DNA of 64,000 nucleotides, from positions 1 to 64,000 of the forward strand of contig NZ_BAABHA010000006.1 of NCBI RefSeq assembly GCF_039541855.1. The letters are read 5' to 3'. Both the position numbers and the translations under genes were made by a program. The first letter of the stretch is position 1, and each line of letters opens with the position of its first letter. The stretch is from Solirubrum koreensis (GTDB lineage Bacteria > Bacteroidota > Bacteroidia > Cytophagales > Hymenobacteraceae). Below are positions 55,201 through 64,000 of the stretch, one piece after another. A model generated the notes under the pieces. It did no database searches. It saw nothing but the letters and a program-made list of their open reading frames with translations, and was not told where the DNA came from.

Positions 55201-58200
55201 GGTTCAGCACCCCAATCATGGCGCCTTGCACAGCGCTCAGGTCGGGGTTGCCCAGGATGGTAATGGTGGCTTGCACCACCGTGCCATCGGGCAGGGTTAC
55301 CGGGTGCGCCACCACGAAGGGCAGCAGCAGGCTGGCGCCGGTTTGGTTGCGACGGGCCTTGGCGTCAATCAGGTCCTGCAGCGACAGGTCAATTTCGTTT
55401 TCCAGCGGCCACACGTCGCGGTCGGTCAGGCCCGAGCCCGGTCGCGTGATTTTCAGCGGCAGCGAGTATTCGTAGTAGTTGCGGGTGTAGTCGGTGCCGA
55501 GGCGTACGAAGCCGCGTACCTCGCCGTCCTGGGTATTGGTTTCGCTTTCGGCGTGCAAAAACAGCTTCAGGCGCTTGTAGCGGAGCAGGTCGAGGTTCAC
55601 ATTCTTGTAGGCGGACTTGGCGTAACCGTCCACGAGGCCTTCCACGCACAGGCGCAAAGCCTGTTCGTTCTGCTGGCGGTTTACGGTGCTCGAACCAAAT
55701 TCCCGGTCGCGCTGAATGCCGGGCGGTACCACGTACGGAATGGCGTCGCTGGAGCCAGCCGTGCGGCCGTTTTCCTCCACGCTCACCGTGGAAACGGCAA
55801 AGGAATTGGCGTCGTTAAGTACGTTAATGCCCTGAATGCCGGGTTCGGAAATAACGCCCAGGTACCGGCGCCACTGGTTGGCAATGAATTGCAGCTGCAG
55901 CATCCGCAGCACCACCGGCTCGCTCCAGCCCGTGAGGTACATGCGCACAAAGCGAATCGACTTAAAGCCGAACTGCTCGCCGCCGGGCGTGCCTACCACG
56001 CGGCTGGGGGTACGAATGGGAATGCGGAACTGGTACCACGATACTTCGTCGCCGTTCACGGTGTTCGTGACTTTGTCGATGATGTAGTTTTCGCCCACCT
56101 GCAGGTCGCCGGGTCGCATGGATACGCGGTACTCGTAGTAACGCTCCGTGTCGCTGATGACGTTGTCGCGGTTCAGGTCTTCTTTGTCGGGAAAGGCGGT
56201 GGAGCTTTGGGTGCCGCTTTCGCGGGAGTTGCCCTCCATGCCATTGAAGTCCTTGTAGCGGCCCAGAATCTTAACGTCTTCGGCGTTATAGGATTCGTCG
56301 AGGTGGTGGCGGAAGTTGTCGGCCGAGGGGTCGTCGAAGGAGTTGTAGCCCGCAATGCTCTGGAAGAAGTCCCGCTCCTCACTCGACGTCAGGCCGTCGA
56401 TGCCAATGTCCTGGCGGGCCCGGCCGCCGGGAGCGGTGCTGAAGGCGTCGGTCAGGAACTGCTGGCGCGTTACGCGGCCGTAGTCGGTGGTGGTGGTCAG
56501 GTTCTGGTTGGTGGCGGGGTCGTCGGTTTCGGGCAGGCCGTTTTCGAAGGCGTTGGCGCCGTCCTTCAGCGCATCTTCCGATACCGAGCCCAGGTTGAAA
56601 TACAGCTCACCGCCGCGGGTGTTGGGGCGAGGCGGGTTCTGCGAGTCGTCGATAACGTTCTGGTTGTTACGGCTCTGCACGAAGGGGTCCATCATCCAGA
56701 ACTCCAGGTACTCCACGTTGGCGTTGTCGAAGTCCGTATCGAACGTGATTTCGCGCGAAATACCACCGTAGTTCTGCTCCAGCTGCGTCGGCGAGTTGTT
56801 GGCCAGCTTGCGGCCATCGGCCGAAACGCGCGGATTGAAGTTGTACTGGCCGCGCTCCTCGGGGAAATAGGCCAGGTCGAAGGTGTTTTCGTAGCTGTTG
56901 CCCAGCGCGCCGTTGTCGCGGTTGGGGAATACCTCATTGCGCGGCACGCCGCGGGTGAAGTGGTTTTTAAGCGACGCGTCGCCCACCCCAATGTTGGCTG
57001 GCTTGCTCGGGCCGTTGGTGTAATAGGTCTGGTCGACGGAATACCAAGCCAGCTTAGCGCGGTTAAAGTTTGCGGCCCGGCCAGACAAGGTGCCACCCGG
57101 TACCACCGGCGGCGTGCTGGCCAGGCGCCAGCTCGTGGCCGAGTTCAGCCCGCCCAACGAGTAGGGCGTACGGGCGTTTTCGAAGTCGTCGAGGTAGGAT
57201 ACGCCGTTTTCGCCGCGGCCCAGCTGGGAGCGGCCCGGCACGAGCTGCGCAAACTCACCGCTGAAGGCTACCGACGACGGCGCCTTCGTGTTCACGAAGG
57301 GCAGCATGTCGAGGTACTTGGTAAGCACGCGCGAGTCGCGGCGCATACTCACGTCGAGGCCGTACATGGTGTTGTTGCCGGGCTCTTCGCCCAGATTCAC
57401 GCGGTTGATGCCCGGTGCCTGGTTTTCGCGCAGGTGCAGCAGCGTCGCCCCAAAGTTTACGTCCTCGTTCAGGCGGTAATCCAGGCGGGTGCCCAGCAGG
57501 TTACGCGGCAGCACCTGCACCACGGCGTCGCGCTCGAACTGCACGCGCAGCTCCGCGGCCGAGGCTAGGTAGCTCTGGTTAAGTATTTTAACCTTGGCCT
57601 GATCGTAATAAACCTGGTAATCAACGCCCTCGGTAAGCAGCGTGGAGCCCGAGTATACGCGCACCGATCCTTCCGGCACCCGAATGCCGGGCAGGGTAAT
57701 TTCGTCGGTGGCGGTGGCCGAGTACCGGCCTTTCAGGTAGAATTTGTCCTTTTCCTGAATCTGCGCCGCGTCCGACTGCACCAGGTCGTAAAGCTCCTGG
57801 TACACGTATTCTCTGGTCAGGTCCGGGTCGTTGCCCAGGCGGGTGCGCAGGTAGCTGCCATAGGGCTCCACCACCGTGAATATCACCCGGCCCAGCTCGG
57901 GGTCCACCGTCAGGCCCGGTATAAAGTCGAAGTTGCCGTCGGCGGGCTTGTCGTTGTTGGGGTTAACGTTGTCCAGGTTCAGCACCCGCGTCAGTGGCAC
58001 GTTGGCTACGCCTTCGGGGCCTTCCTTCAACGAGAGCAGGTCAATGCCCGTAGCGTCTTCCTTGTACACAATGTCCAGCTGAAACTGGTCGCGGCTCAGC
58101 TGCGAAGCGTTCAGCGAGTACACGTTCTTCATCATCAGATCGAAGACGGGCAGATTGCCGCTGCGCAAGCGGGGATTGTGCTGGGTTTGGGTGGTATCGG

Positions 58201-59839
58201 CGAGGCCCACGCCGGGGTTGGTGGCCCGCAGCAGCTTCATGAAGATGACCTCGTTCTCGCCCACGTTGGCGTAGTCGTCCACCAGCTCGCCTATTTTATA
58301 CGTCCGGCCGTTGAAAATGTATTCGCACGAAATGGCCAGCACCTGCTCGGGCAGCAGGGGCGTGTTTAGCGACAGGTAGCCGAGCTGCGGGTTGAATTTG
58401 TACTCGCGCGGGTCGAGTTTGCGGGCCCGCACGCGTTCGTAGTCGATGGTTTTCTGGAGCTGTAGTCCGGCGTTGGTTTGCAGAATATTATCGACCTCCA
58501 GTTCTTGGCGAACGGGGGCGTTGGGGCCCAGGCTCGTGGGCAGTACCCGCTCAAACAGGGTGTTGCTTTCGTTGGAAGCCGGCGTGCGAGGGTTGGAATT
58601 TCCCCGCAAAAAGCGGCTGCGGTACACGCGAGTGGGTTCGGCTAAGTCCTGGAGCGCCACCACGTTGCGCAGGCTTTCGGTGGTGCGGTTGTCGTTGGTC
58701 ACGTACACCTCCAGGCGACGAATTTCCACGCCGCTTTGCACCGTGGGCAGGTTGCGCAGTACGGCATCGTACCGCTCGCGGAAGAACTGCGAGAGGAAGA
58801 AGTGGCGGTTGGCTTCGTATTGCGACGCCTTGATTTCAAACAGACGGCTCTGGGCCCCGTTCTGCACCCGAATTTCATCGGCGGTGCCGCGCAGGGTAGC
58901 GGCCACGCTGGTCACGGCCAGCTTGCCAAACTGCATCTGCACCTTGGCCCCGAACAGGTTTTGCCCGCCCTGCATGAGCGAGTTGTTCAGCGGCAAGCTC
59001 ACGTTGCCCATCTCCACCTTCCGAATAATATCGGTGTCGTAGCCGGTGAAGTCGGCCTTGATCTGGTTTTCGAAGTCGAAGGCCGCGCGCGTGTCGTAGT
59101 TGAAGAGAATCTTTAGCTTGTCGCCAATCTGGCCCGACAGGTTCAGGTTAAAGTTTTGCTGAAACTGGAAGTCGCCGTTGCGGCGCTGGCGCAGCGTAAG
59201 GGTGGGGTTGTCGTTGAAGTTTTCGCGCCAGCCCAAGGAGATTGTGGCCGCGCCGTTGGGGCGAATGTCGATGAAGTCGCCGCCGAAAATGCGGCCCAGG
59301 CCGGGCGCCAGGTAAATCTTGGGAATAAGGCGGCGCGCGGCCGTAGAGCCGGCTTCGCCCGCTACCGAACCTTCCGATTTGGTGCGGAAGTAGTTGCGGA
59401 TGGCTTGCTGCTGTTGAATGCGCTGAAACTCGGCGTACGAAACGCGGGCGGGGTCGCGGAAATCCACGTCGGTGCCCACGTTTTCCTCCACGTCCACGAA
59501 ATCCAGCGAGTCGCCCACGGTTACCTGCCGCTTCACGTTCGAAGGCAGCGGCAGGATAAAGGGCGAGCGGCGCCGTTCCGACAGGAAGTTGCCGGGGCGG
59601 TCTTCGGGCGCAACGCGGGGGCGGCGGCTGGATCGATAACGCGAGGTGTCACCTGCAACGGGCCGGATGGTATCGGGCGGGGCCACACGCAGCGGGCCGG
59701 CATAGCTCGGGCTGAGCCAGCTCCAGAGCTGAGAAAATGCAAAACCGCGGCCACCAACCGGTTCCGCCTGTGACCACCAAGCCAGCAGCGACGCAGCAAC
59801 GACGGAGAGGGCGGTGAAGGACTTCTTACCGGAGTTCAA
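52280..59839 (-). CDS. sprA: SprA, outer-membrane translocon of the type IX secretion system
   Basis: A 2519-residue protein matching SprA along its length. Early motifs include DSLDFVDVEENVG, FQRIQQQQAIRNYF, LAPGLGRIFGGDFIDIRPNG and EMGNVSLPLNNSLMQGGQNLFG. SprA (about 2400 residues in Flavobacterium) forms a 36-strand barrel through which T9SS cargo crosses. The open frame begins at a TTG (59839) and no ATG or GTG with a good lead precedes it, so the start is uncertain. It lies 39 bases after ruvA on the same strand, in a conserved ruvA-sprA-gcvH order. Confidence 0.95.
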   Translation of the reverse strand: MNSGKKSFTALSVVAASLLAWWSQAEPVGGRGFAFSQLWSWLSPSYAGPLRVAPPDTIRPVAGDTSRYRSSRRPRVAPEDRPGNFLSERRRSPFILPLPSNVKRQVTVGDSLDFVDVEENVGTDVDFRDPARVSYAEFQRIQQQQAIRNYFRTKSEGSVAGEAGSTAARRLIPKIYLAPGLGRIFGGDFIDIRPNGAATISLGWRENFNDNPTLTLRQRRNGDFQFQQNFNLNLSGQIGDKLKILFNYDTRAAFDFENQIKADFTGYDTDIIRKVEMGNVSLPLNNSLMQGGQNLFGAKVQMQFGKLAVTSVAATLRGTADEIRVQNGAQSRLFEIKASQYEANRHFFLSQFFRERYDAVLRNLPTVQSGVEIRRLEVYVTNDNRTTESLRNVVALQDLAEPTRVYRSRFLRGNSNPRTPASNESNTLFERVLPTSLGPNAPVRQELEVDNILQTNAGLQLQKTIDYERVRARKLDPREYKFNPQLGYLSLNTPLLPEQVLAISCEYIFNGRTYKIGELVDDYANVGENEVIFMKLLRATNPGVGLADTTQTQHNPRLRSGNLPVFDLMMKNVYSLNASQLSRDQFQLDIVYKEDATGIDLLSLKEGPEGVANVPLTRVLNLDNVNPNNDKPADGNFDFIPGLTVDPELGRVIFTVVEPYGSYLRTRLGNDPDLTREYVYQELYDLVQSDAAQIQEKDKFYLKGRYSATATDEITLPGIRVPEGSVRVYSGSTLLTEGVDYQVYYDQAKVKILNQSYLASAAELRVQFERDAVVQVLPRNLLGTRLDYRLNEDVNFGATLLHLRENQAPGINRVNLGEEPGNNTMYGLDVSMRRDSRVLTKYLDMLPFVNTKAPSSVAFSGEFAQLVPGRSQLGRGENGVSYLDDFENARTPYSLGGLNSATSWRLASTPPVVPGGTLSGRAANFNRAKLAWYSVDQTYYTNGPSKPANIGVGDASLKNHFTRGVPRNEVFPNRDNGALGNSYENTFDLAYFPEERGQYNFNPRVSADGRKLANNSPTQLEQNYGGISREITFDTDFDNANVEYLEFWMMDPFVQSRNNQNVIDDSQNPPRPNTRGGELYFNLGSVSEDALKDGANAFENGLPETDDPATNQNLTTTTDYGRVTRQQFLTDAFSTAPGGRARQDIGIDGLTSSEERDFFQSIAGYNSFDDPSADNFRHHLDESYNAEDVKILGRYKDFNGMEGNSRESGTQSSTAFPDKEDLNRDNVISDTERYYEYRVSMRPGDLQVGENYIIDKVTNTVNGDEVSWYQFRIPIRTPSRVVGTPGGEQFGFKSIRFVRMYLTGWSEPVVLRMLQLQFIANQWRRYLGVISEPGIQGINVLNDANSFAVSTVSVEENGRTAGSSDAIPYVVPPGIQRDREFGSSTVNRQQNEQALRLCVEGLVDGYAKSAYKNVNLDLLRYKRLKLFLHAESETNTQDGEVRGFVRLGTDYTRNYYEYSLPLKITRPGSGLTDRDVWPLENEIDLSLQDLIDAKARRNQTGASLLLPFVVAHPVTLPDGTVVQATITILGNPDLSAVQGAMIGVLNPADRPGGGGPSKSVCLWANELRVKDFDQTAGWAATARFNTKLADVANVTATGSFTSIGFGSLQDKPSQRSTEEVIRGDVNAAVAAEKFLPEKLNLRVPVLLQAGQESRAPRYDPLDPDTRLDQSLQKFNSETDRRDYRREVTTQLKSRSISLLNVRKERSPTANPDRKPKPYDVENLALSYSLTERLFTDIQTDRDFTRTYTGAFAYTYQPTPKSYTPLGKVQALNSPYLKFLQELNFTPLPSRFAFRADLDRRYNERLLQRTQQPGEVPTTAGIPGVYQKSFFLNRIYDLKWDLTKSLILDYTATNRSSVDEGQGPTIGNDPQAQANREALKRNLQRGGRTTNFDQTVALTYRLPLDKFPLTDWLSADARYAANYTWQAASTAIRAPSPLDPQDLTDTTTTRVDLGNTIQNNRDISVNGRIDLVKLYNKVKFLNIINNAPPPGQKPGNDGSTLDKLRKGRSLTDPSAVRSETAGIPGAKPAADSTNQPQMKVLKAILRSLMTARSLNFTYAHTAGTLLPGYLPRTRFFGLNEAFDAPGVPFILGQQYSLSELYNRASSNGWYTDRSDLLNTPLSSLETQNINLRTSLEPFRSFNIQLDARQQIVNTREAFYRLAIDSSTLAPFPDRQLAPQLPLGSGSFSASFFSLQTLFGDWNKNKESAAFDQFVRNRGLVRGRLQSANPLSTDNGGTGVYGYNSQDVLIPAFLDAYQGRSSENHKAKRFNPFSVIPLPNWRIDYNGLSELPFVQQYFRSVSLTHAYTSDYRILSYTTATQYVDAPTALATVTNRQNQFVPYYVVNQASITERLAPLIGINFQTTEKLNGRADYSIERNVVLNTNNAQITELRSQSVTIGVGYTTNRFRIPFRIGGEQRVLRNELNVRLDMSLRNNSTVQRSILDVENPTATDPGFEGVVQQRETNGNRQVQLRPTVDYMINQRLNLQFFFTRNVSEPRVSNSFRNVTSEGGIQLRYSLSQ

Positions 59840-59878
59840 GAAAGCAAATCGTAAAATGAAGTCAGCCGCCGCAAAAAG

Positions 59879-60484
59879 CTAGTTCGACTTAAGAGCAAAT
59901 TTAATTAATTCCTCCACGCTCAAATCGTTGCCGTGTTTGCGCTGGATCTGTTCCAGCGTTTTCTCGGCTGCCGACCGCGCGAAGCCCAGCGTCACCAAGG
60001 CGGCTAACGCTTCCGAGCGGTTGGTATTGTGTTGCTTGGCCAAAGGCACCACTTCCACGCCGGCTTTGGCTAGTAATTCGTCTTTGCGGAGCCGGTCGCG
60101 CAGGTCCAGTACAATGCGCTGAGCCGTTTTCGGCCCCACGCCTTTAATGGCCTGAATGGAGCGCACGTCCTCCTGAATAATGGCATGGCGAATTTCCGCC
60201 ACCGACATCGACGACACAATCACGATGCCCGTGCCCGGCCCAATCCCCGATACCGAAATCAGGTGCATGAACAGGGCTTTTTCGTTGGGGTCGAGGAAAC
60301 CGTAGAGCGTTTGCCCGTCTTCCTTCACGTGGTGGTAGGTGTAGAGCTTGGCCCGCTCTCCTTCGGCCGGCAGCTTGGAATACGTGGCCAGCGAAATCTT
60401 TACTTCGTAACCCACGCCGTTCACGTCCAGAATGGCCTGAGCGTGGTCTTTGTAGGCAAGCTTTGCGTCGAGGTAGGCAATCAT
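59879..60484 (-). CDS. ruvA: Holliday junction branch migration protein RuvA
   Basis: A 201-residue RuvA. The OB-fold N-terminus (IAYLDAKLAYKDHAQAIL), LYTYHHVKEDGQTLYGFL, the helix-hairpin-helix pair SVSGIGPGTGIVI and IKGVGPKTAQRIVLDL, and the flexible C-terminal domain III are all present. It binds four-way junctions and loads RuvB. RuvB and RuvC are not in the window. It probably heads a transcript with sprA. Confidence 0.97.
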   Translation of the reverse strand: MIAYLDAKLAYKDHAQAILDVNGVGYEVKISLATYSKLPAEGERAKLYTYHHVKEDGQTLYGFLDPNEKALFMHLISVSGIGPGTGIVIVSSMSVAEIRHAIIQEDVRSIQAIKGVGPKTAQRIVLDLRDRLRKDELLAKAGVEVVPLAKQHNTNRSEALAALVTLGFARSAAEKTLEQIQRKHGNDLSVEELIKFALKSN

Positions 60485-60604
60485 AGGCAGCAGCGCGGGT
60501 TGAGGGTCCTGCGGGTTCGTGAATATCGGAAAGAGTTAGGCGCCGAGCCAACGAAAGGGGCAATGGCAGGCGGTTCCTAACACAAGTTGCGGCTAAAAAA
60601 ATCG

Positions 60605-60646
60605 ACAACGGCCGGGCTTTTTTACCTAAAAAAGCCCGGCCGTTGT
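60605..60646. terminator. Bidirectional terminator, 19-bp perfect stem
   Basis: Bases 60605-60623 are the exact complement of 60628-60646, with a 4-base loop, and T/A runs suited to both directions. It lies downstream of maeB and upstream of ruvA. Confidence 0.92.
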
Positions 60647-60675
60647 GTCACTCTCAAAGAGCGTTGATTATCAGA

Positions 60676-62946
60676 CTACAGCGGCTGGTTGTAGGTTTGC
60701 GCATCGACCACCGCAATGGCCGTCATGTTCACGATGTCGCGCACGGTGGCGCCGAGCTGCAAAATGTGCACCGGCTTGCGCATGCCCATCAGCACTGGTC
60801 CAATTACCTCAGCCCCGCCAATTTCCTGCAGCACCTTGTAGGCAATGTTGCCCGAGGTGAGGCCGGGGAAAATGAGCGTGTTGGCGCCTTTTTCGGCTAG
60901 CACCGAAAAGGGGTAATGCTCGCGCAGGAGTTGCGGACTCAAAGCCGTATTGGCTTGCATTTCGCCATCCAGAATGAGGTCGGGGAAGCGGCGCTTGGCT
61001 AGCTCGGTGGCCCGGCGCATTTTATCGGGCAATTCCCCCACGTTCGAGCCGAAGTTTGAGTAGCTGAGCACGGCAATGCGCGGCTCGGTATCGAAGAAGC
61101 GCACGGCGCGGGCCGTGAGGCCAATGATGTCCACCAACTGCTCGGCCGTGGGGTCGATGTTCACGGTGGTGTCGGAGAAGAAGAACGGGCCCTTTTTATG
61201 GAGCACGATGTACATACCGGCGGCGCGCTGCACGCCGTCTTCCACCCCAATGATTTGCAGGGCGGGCAGTATGCTGCGGCCGTAGTCTTTGGTGAGGCCG
61301 GTAATGTAGCAGTCGGCCTCGCCGGTGTCCAGCATCACGGCCCCGAAGTAGTTCCGCTCGCGCATCAGGCGCTTGCCTTCGTAGAGCGTAATGCCCTTGC
61401 GCTGCCGCTTGCGGAACAGTACCTCGGCGTATTCGTTGCGCTTGGCTTCGTCCTGCAGAATATCGATGATTTCGCAGCCTTCAAGGTCGAGGCTGTTCTG
61501 GCGCGCAATCTGCTCGATTTTCTCGCGGTTACCCAGCAGAATGGGCACGGCAATGCCCTCGTCGTGCACAATTTGGGCGGCCTTGAGAATCTTGTAGTTG
61601 TCGGCCTCGGGGTACACCACGCGCTTGGGCGCCGAGCGGGCCCGCGAGGTGATGCGGTTCATGAGCTTCTGGTTTACGCCCAGGCGGCTCCGCAGTTCAT
61701 CTTCGTAAGCGTGCCAGTCGGTAATGGGCAGGCGGGCCGAGCCGCTCTCCATGGCCGCTTTGGCTACGGCCGGGCTGACGGTGGTAATCAGGCGTGGGTC
61801 GAGCGGCTTGGGAATGAGGTAGAAGCGGCCGAAGCTCAGAGTGTTGTCGCCGTAGGCCTTGTTCACCATGTCGGGCACGGGTTCCTTGGCCAGCTGAGCC
61901 AAGGCGTGCACGGCGGCCAGCTTCATGGCCTCGTTAATCTCGGTGGCGCGCACATCCAGAGCGCCGCGGAAAATGTAGGGGAAGCCGAGTACGTTGTTTA
62001 CCTGGTTGGGGTGGTCGGAGCGCCCGGTGGCCATAATCAGGTCGTCGCGGGTGGCCATGGCCAGGTCGTAGTCGATTTCCGGATCGGGGTTGGCCAGCGC
62101 GAAAACGATGGGGTTGGCGGCCATCTTCAGCAGCAGTTCCGGCGCCAGCACGTTGGCGGCCGAAAGCCCCAGGAACACGTCGGCACCGTCCATGGCTTCG
62201 GCCAGGGTGCTGATGTTGCGCGTGGTGGCGAAGCGCATCTGCATGTCGGCCAGGTTGGTGCGTTCGGGCGTAATGATGCCGTCTTTGTCGAACACCACTA
62301 CGTTTTCGCGCTTCAAACCCAGCTCCAAGTACAGGCGCAGGCAGGAAACGGCCGCGGCACCGGCGCCGCTCACCACCACCTGCACCTCATCGATTTTCTT
62401 GCCCACCACTTCCAGCGCGTTCAGCAGCGCGGCCGACGAAATAATGGCCGTGCCGTGCTGGTCGTCGTGCATCAGCGGAATGTTCATCTGCTCGCGCAGC
62501 GCCGTTTCTATGCGGAAGCATTCCGGGGCCTTGATGTCCTCCAGGTTGATGCCGCCGAAGGTGGGCTCCAGCGCCTTCACCACCCGAATAAACTCGTCGG
62601 GGTCGGTGGCGTCAATTTCGATGTCGAAGCAGTCGATACCGGCAAATTTCTTGAACAATACGCCCTTGCCCTCCATCACGGGTTTGGAAGCAGCGGGCCC
62701 AATGTTGCCAAGGCCCAGCACAGCCGTACCGTTGCTGATAACGGCCACGAGGTTGCCCTTGGCGGTGTATTTATAGACGTCGTCGGGGTTGGCGGCAATG
62801 GCTTTGCAGGGCTCGGCCACGCCGGGGGAGTACGCCAACGCCAAGTCGAGTTGGGTGCTGACGGGCTTGGTGGGCACGACCTCGATTTTGCCCGGCGGGT
62901 TCTGCGAGTGGTAATTAAGGGCGTCTTCCTTGTTAATCTTGAGCAT
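60676..62946 (-). CDS. maeB: NADP-dependent malic enzyme with C-terminal phosphotransacetylase domain
   Basis: A 756-residue protein from the ATG at 62946. The N-terminal half has LALAYSPGVAEPCKAI, MHDDQHGTAIISSAALLNAL and the Rossmann motif VVVSGAGAAAVSCLRL of malic enzyme. Residues 430-756 (VVYPEADNYKILKAAQIV, PVLMGMRKPVHIL) form a phosphotransacetylase-like domain thought to be regulatory in MaeB. It converts malate to pyruvate with NADPH formation. A strong hairpin precedes its start. Confidence 0.96.
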   Translation of the reverse strand: MLKINKEDALNYHSQNPPGKIEVVPTKPVSTQLDLALAYSPGVAEPCKAIAANPDDVYKYTAKGNLVAVISNGTAVLGLGNIGPAASKPVMEGKGVLFKKFAGIDCFDIEIDATDPDEFIRVVKALEPTFGGINLEDIKAPECFRIETALREQMNIPLMHDDQHGTAIISSAALLNALEVVGKKIDEVQVVVSGAGAAAVSCLRLYLELGLKRENVVVFDKDGIITPERTNLADMQMRFATTRNISTLAEAMDGADVFLGLSAANVLAPELLLKMAANPIVFALANPDPEIDYDLAMATRDDLIMATGRSDHPNQVNNVLGFPYIFRGALDVRATEINEAMKLAAVHALAQLAKEPVPDMVNKAYGDNTLSFGRFYLIPKPLDPRLITTVSPAVAKAAMESGSARLPITDWHAYEDELRSRLGVNQKLMNRITSRARSAPKRVVYPEADNYKILKAAQIVHDEGIAVPILLGNREKIEQIARQNSLDLEGCEIIDILQDEAKRNEYAEVLFRKRQRKGITLYEGKRLMRERNYFGAVMLDTGEADCYITGLTKDYGRSILPALQIIGVEDGVQRAAGMYIVLHKKGPFFFSDTTVNIDPTAEQLVDIIGLTARAVRFFDTEPRIAVLSYSNFGSNVGELPDKMRRATELAKRRFPDLILDGEMQANTALSPQLLREHYPFSVLAEKGANTLIFPGLTSGNIAYKVLQEIGGAEVIGPVLMGMRKPVHILQLGATVRDIVNMTAIAVVDAQTYNQPL

Positions 62947-63372
62947 GGGCGGCGGTGGGTGCAATCAAACAAACGGCCGCGACAGGGCGCGGCCGTTAAG
63001 CAAGTTGGGGCGAATTTGGGGGAAATGAAAACCGGAGGGCGTTTAGAGTGCCCGCAAGGCTGGGCCGAAGGGGAGGAGGCATGGCTGGGCTGCTGGTGTC
63101 GTAAAGAGCAGGGCGCCACCAGTGCAAGCCAGCTCGTGAAGTGGACCACTACCTCCGCGTACGAATCAGAAGAACTGAAACCTGACAGAAAATAGCTGCC
63201 TGCAAAACATTGCGGTATTACCCGGACTGATGCTGCCAGGGCCAAATATCCGCTGGTATTTATTTGTGGTATTATTGCTCGATACGGTTAGCGCTTGTAA
63301 CCGAACCTCCTGTCCCGCGTGTATCTGTCTTCCGGTACCGGCGCATGTAACGCTTTATCGTAACTCCGCTCT
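62947..63372. other. 426-bp divergent intergenic region
   Basis: It lies between maeB and the esterase gene. Apart from the hairpin at 62972-62997 I see no gene or strong promoter pattern. Open frames through here are antisense shadows of maeB. Confidence 0.4.
62972..62997 (-). promoter_or_regulatory. Hairpin in the maeB leader
   Basis: 10-bp perfect stem (62972-62981 with 62988-62997), loop of 6, only 26 bases before the maeB start. It could be an attenuator, a leader structure affecting translation, or simply a terminator for an upstream unit. Confidence 0.45.
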
Positions 63373-64000
63373 ATGTTTTCACGACTCCTATTCACTTCAC
63401 TGCTGCTCAGTACGCTGTTGCTGTGCCAATCAGCCGGTCTTCGGGCTCAGAGCACCGTTACGGGCAGCATTCGTCACGGCGGTGTAGTGCGCGACTACCG
63501 CCTGTACGTGCCGGCCATTTACAACAGTACCAGCCGGCCGGTACCCCTGCTTTTTAATCTGCACGGCTATACTTCTAATAATGTGCAGCAGGAAGTGTAC
63601 GGTGATTTTCGCGCCATTGCCGACACAGCCAACTTTCTGGTAGTGCACCCTAACGGCACCGTGGATGCGAGCGGCAACCGCCACTGGAACACCTTCGGGC
63701 CACGCGGTTCGGGTGTCGACGACGTGGCATTTATCTCGGCCCTAATCGATTCCCTATCCGCGCGTTACCGCATCGACCCAAACCGCGTTTACAGCACCGG
63801 CATGAGCAACGGGGGCTTCATGAGTTACGAGTTGGCCTGCCAGCTTAGCGGGCGTATTGCCGCCGTGGGCTCCGTTACCGGCAGCATGATTGCCAGCCGA
63901 ATGAACACCTGTGCACCTTCCCGGCCGGTACCCATAATCGAGATTCACGGCACGGCCGATGCCACCGTGCCCTACTCCGGCGGTACGGCCCTGAACTTCG
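63373..64000 (+). CDS. Secreted PHB-depolymerase/LpqC-type esterase (partial, runs off the window)
   Basis: The first 209 codons are present; the gene continues past 64000. The ATG at 63373 begins a signal peptide (FSRLLFTSLLLSTLLL, cut near GLRAQS). LLFNLHGYTSNNVQQE supplies the oxyanion hole, and RVYSTGMSNGGFMSYELAC the nucleophile in Gly-x-Ser-x-Gly, as in PHB depolymerase and feruloyl-esterase-like proteins. PIIEIHGTADATVPY near the end carries the catalytic Asp. A T9SS domain or carbohydrate-binding module may follow but lies outside the window. Confidence 0.88.
   Translation, partial: MFSRLLFTSLLLSTLLLCQSAGLRAQSTVTGSIRHGGVVRDYRLYVPAIYNSTSRPVPLLFNLHGYTSNNVQQEVYGDFRAIADTANFLVVHPNGTVDASGNRHWNTFGPRGSGVDDVAFISALIDSLSARYRIDPNRVYSTGMSNGGFMSYELACQLSGRIAAVGSVTGSMIASRMNTCAPSRPVPIIEIHGTADATVPYSGGTALNF

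Noticed and set aside
55118..57568. 816-codon plus-strand frame opposite sprA
   Set aside because: Shadow of sprA; low-complexity composition and no motifs.
61198..63195. 665-codon plus-strand frame opposite maeB
   Set aside because: Shadow of maeB, no domain, and its tail is only intergenic sequence.

Overview
The window looks like chromosomal DNA of a high-G+C Bacteroidota of the order Cytophagales, most like Hymenobacter or a close relative. Six predicted secreted proteins end in type IX secretion system (T9SS) sorting domains. The giant outer-membrane translocon gene sprA sits in a ruvA-sprA-gcvH-vanZ cluster. An exosortase of Bacteroidota type is present, and several promoters match the Bacteroidota -33 TTG / -7 TAnnTTTG pattern. 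The genus is an inference from these features, not a database result.

Layout. (1) 1-4046 is an accessory segment. It holds an A+T-rich two-gene module (a DGQHR/DndB-like protein carrying a frameshift, and a HEPN-like partner), a strong terminator, a 198-bp second copy of the 3' end of mfd, an AlbA_2/Schlafen-like regulator and an iterated GCGGACA inverted repeat. The duplicated mfd end marks this as an integration site. (2) 4047-20340 is mostly housekeeping: mfd, a YdjM-like membrane hydrolase, an NYN/cold-shock protein, a PaaI thioesterase, a GNAT acetyltransferase, YajQ, TerC, a tandem-J-domain membrane protein, a secreted M36 protease, a TrmH-type RNA methyltransferase and mutS. (3) 20418-23885 has tRNA-Gly(GCC) and tRNA-Leu(UAA), followed by what looks like a small degraded island: a GT-C membrane glycosyltransferase, a serine-recombinase pseudogene, and a 12-bp repeat of the tRNA-Leu 3' end followed by its own terminator. 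(4) 23983-39606 is a surface and secretion region: a beta-propeller-like T9SS protein, an exosortase with a partner membrane protein, a ~2450-residue T9SS adhesin-like protein, a MoxR ATPase and two more T9SS proteins (one type B). (5) 39780-43135 encodes a methyltransferase, a Wzx-like flippase and a GT4 glycosyltransferase for surface polysaccharide. (6) 43294-47858 pairs a TonB-dependent receptor with a secreted T9SS protein. (7) 48013-52118 has yicC, a small secreted protein, an M28 peptidase, a VanZ-like protein and gcvH. (8) 52280-63372 has sprA, ruvA, maeB and an intergenic region, and the window ends inside a secreted PHB-depolymerase-type esterase.

How it fits together: SprA forms the outer-membrane channel through which the T9SS cargo in this window would leave the cell. 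The flippase, glycosyltransferases and exosortase are further surface-building functions. The strongest candidate for something undescribed is the 110-1974 DGQHR + HEPN-like module, together with the evidence that the 3' end of mfd has served as an insertion site for accessory genes.
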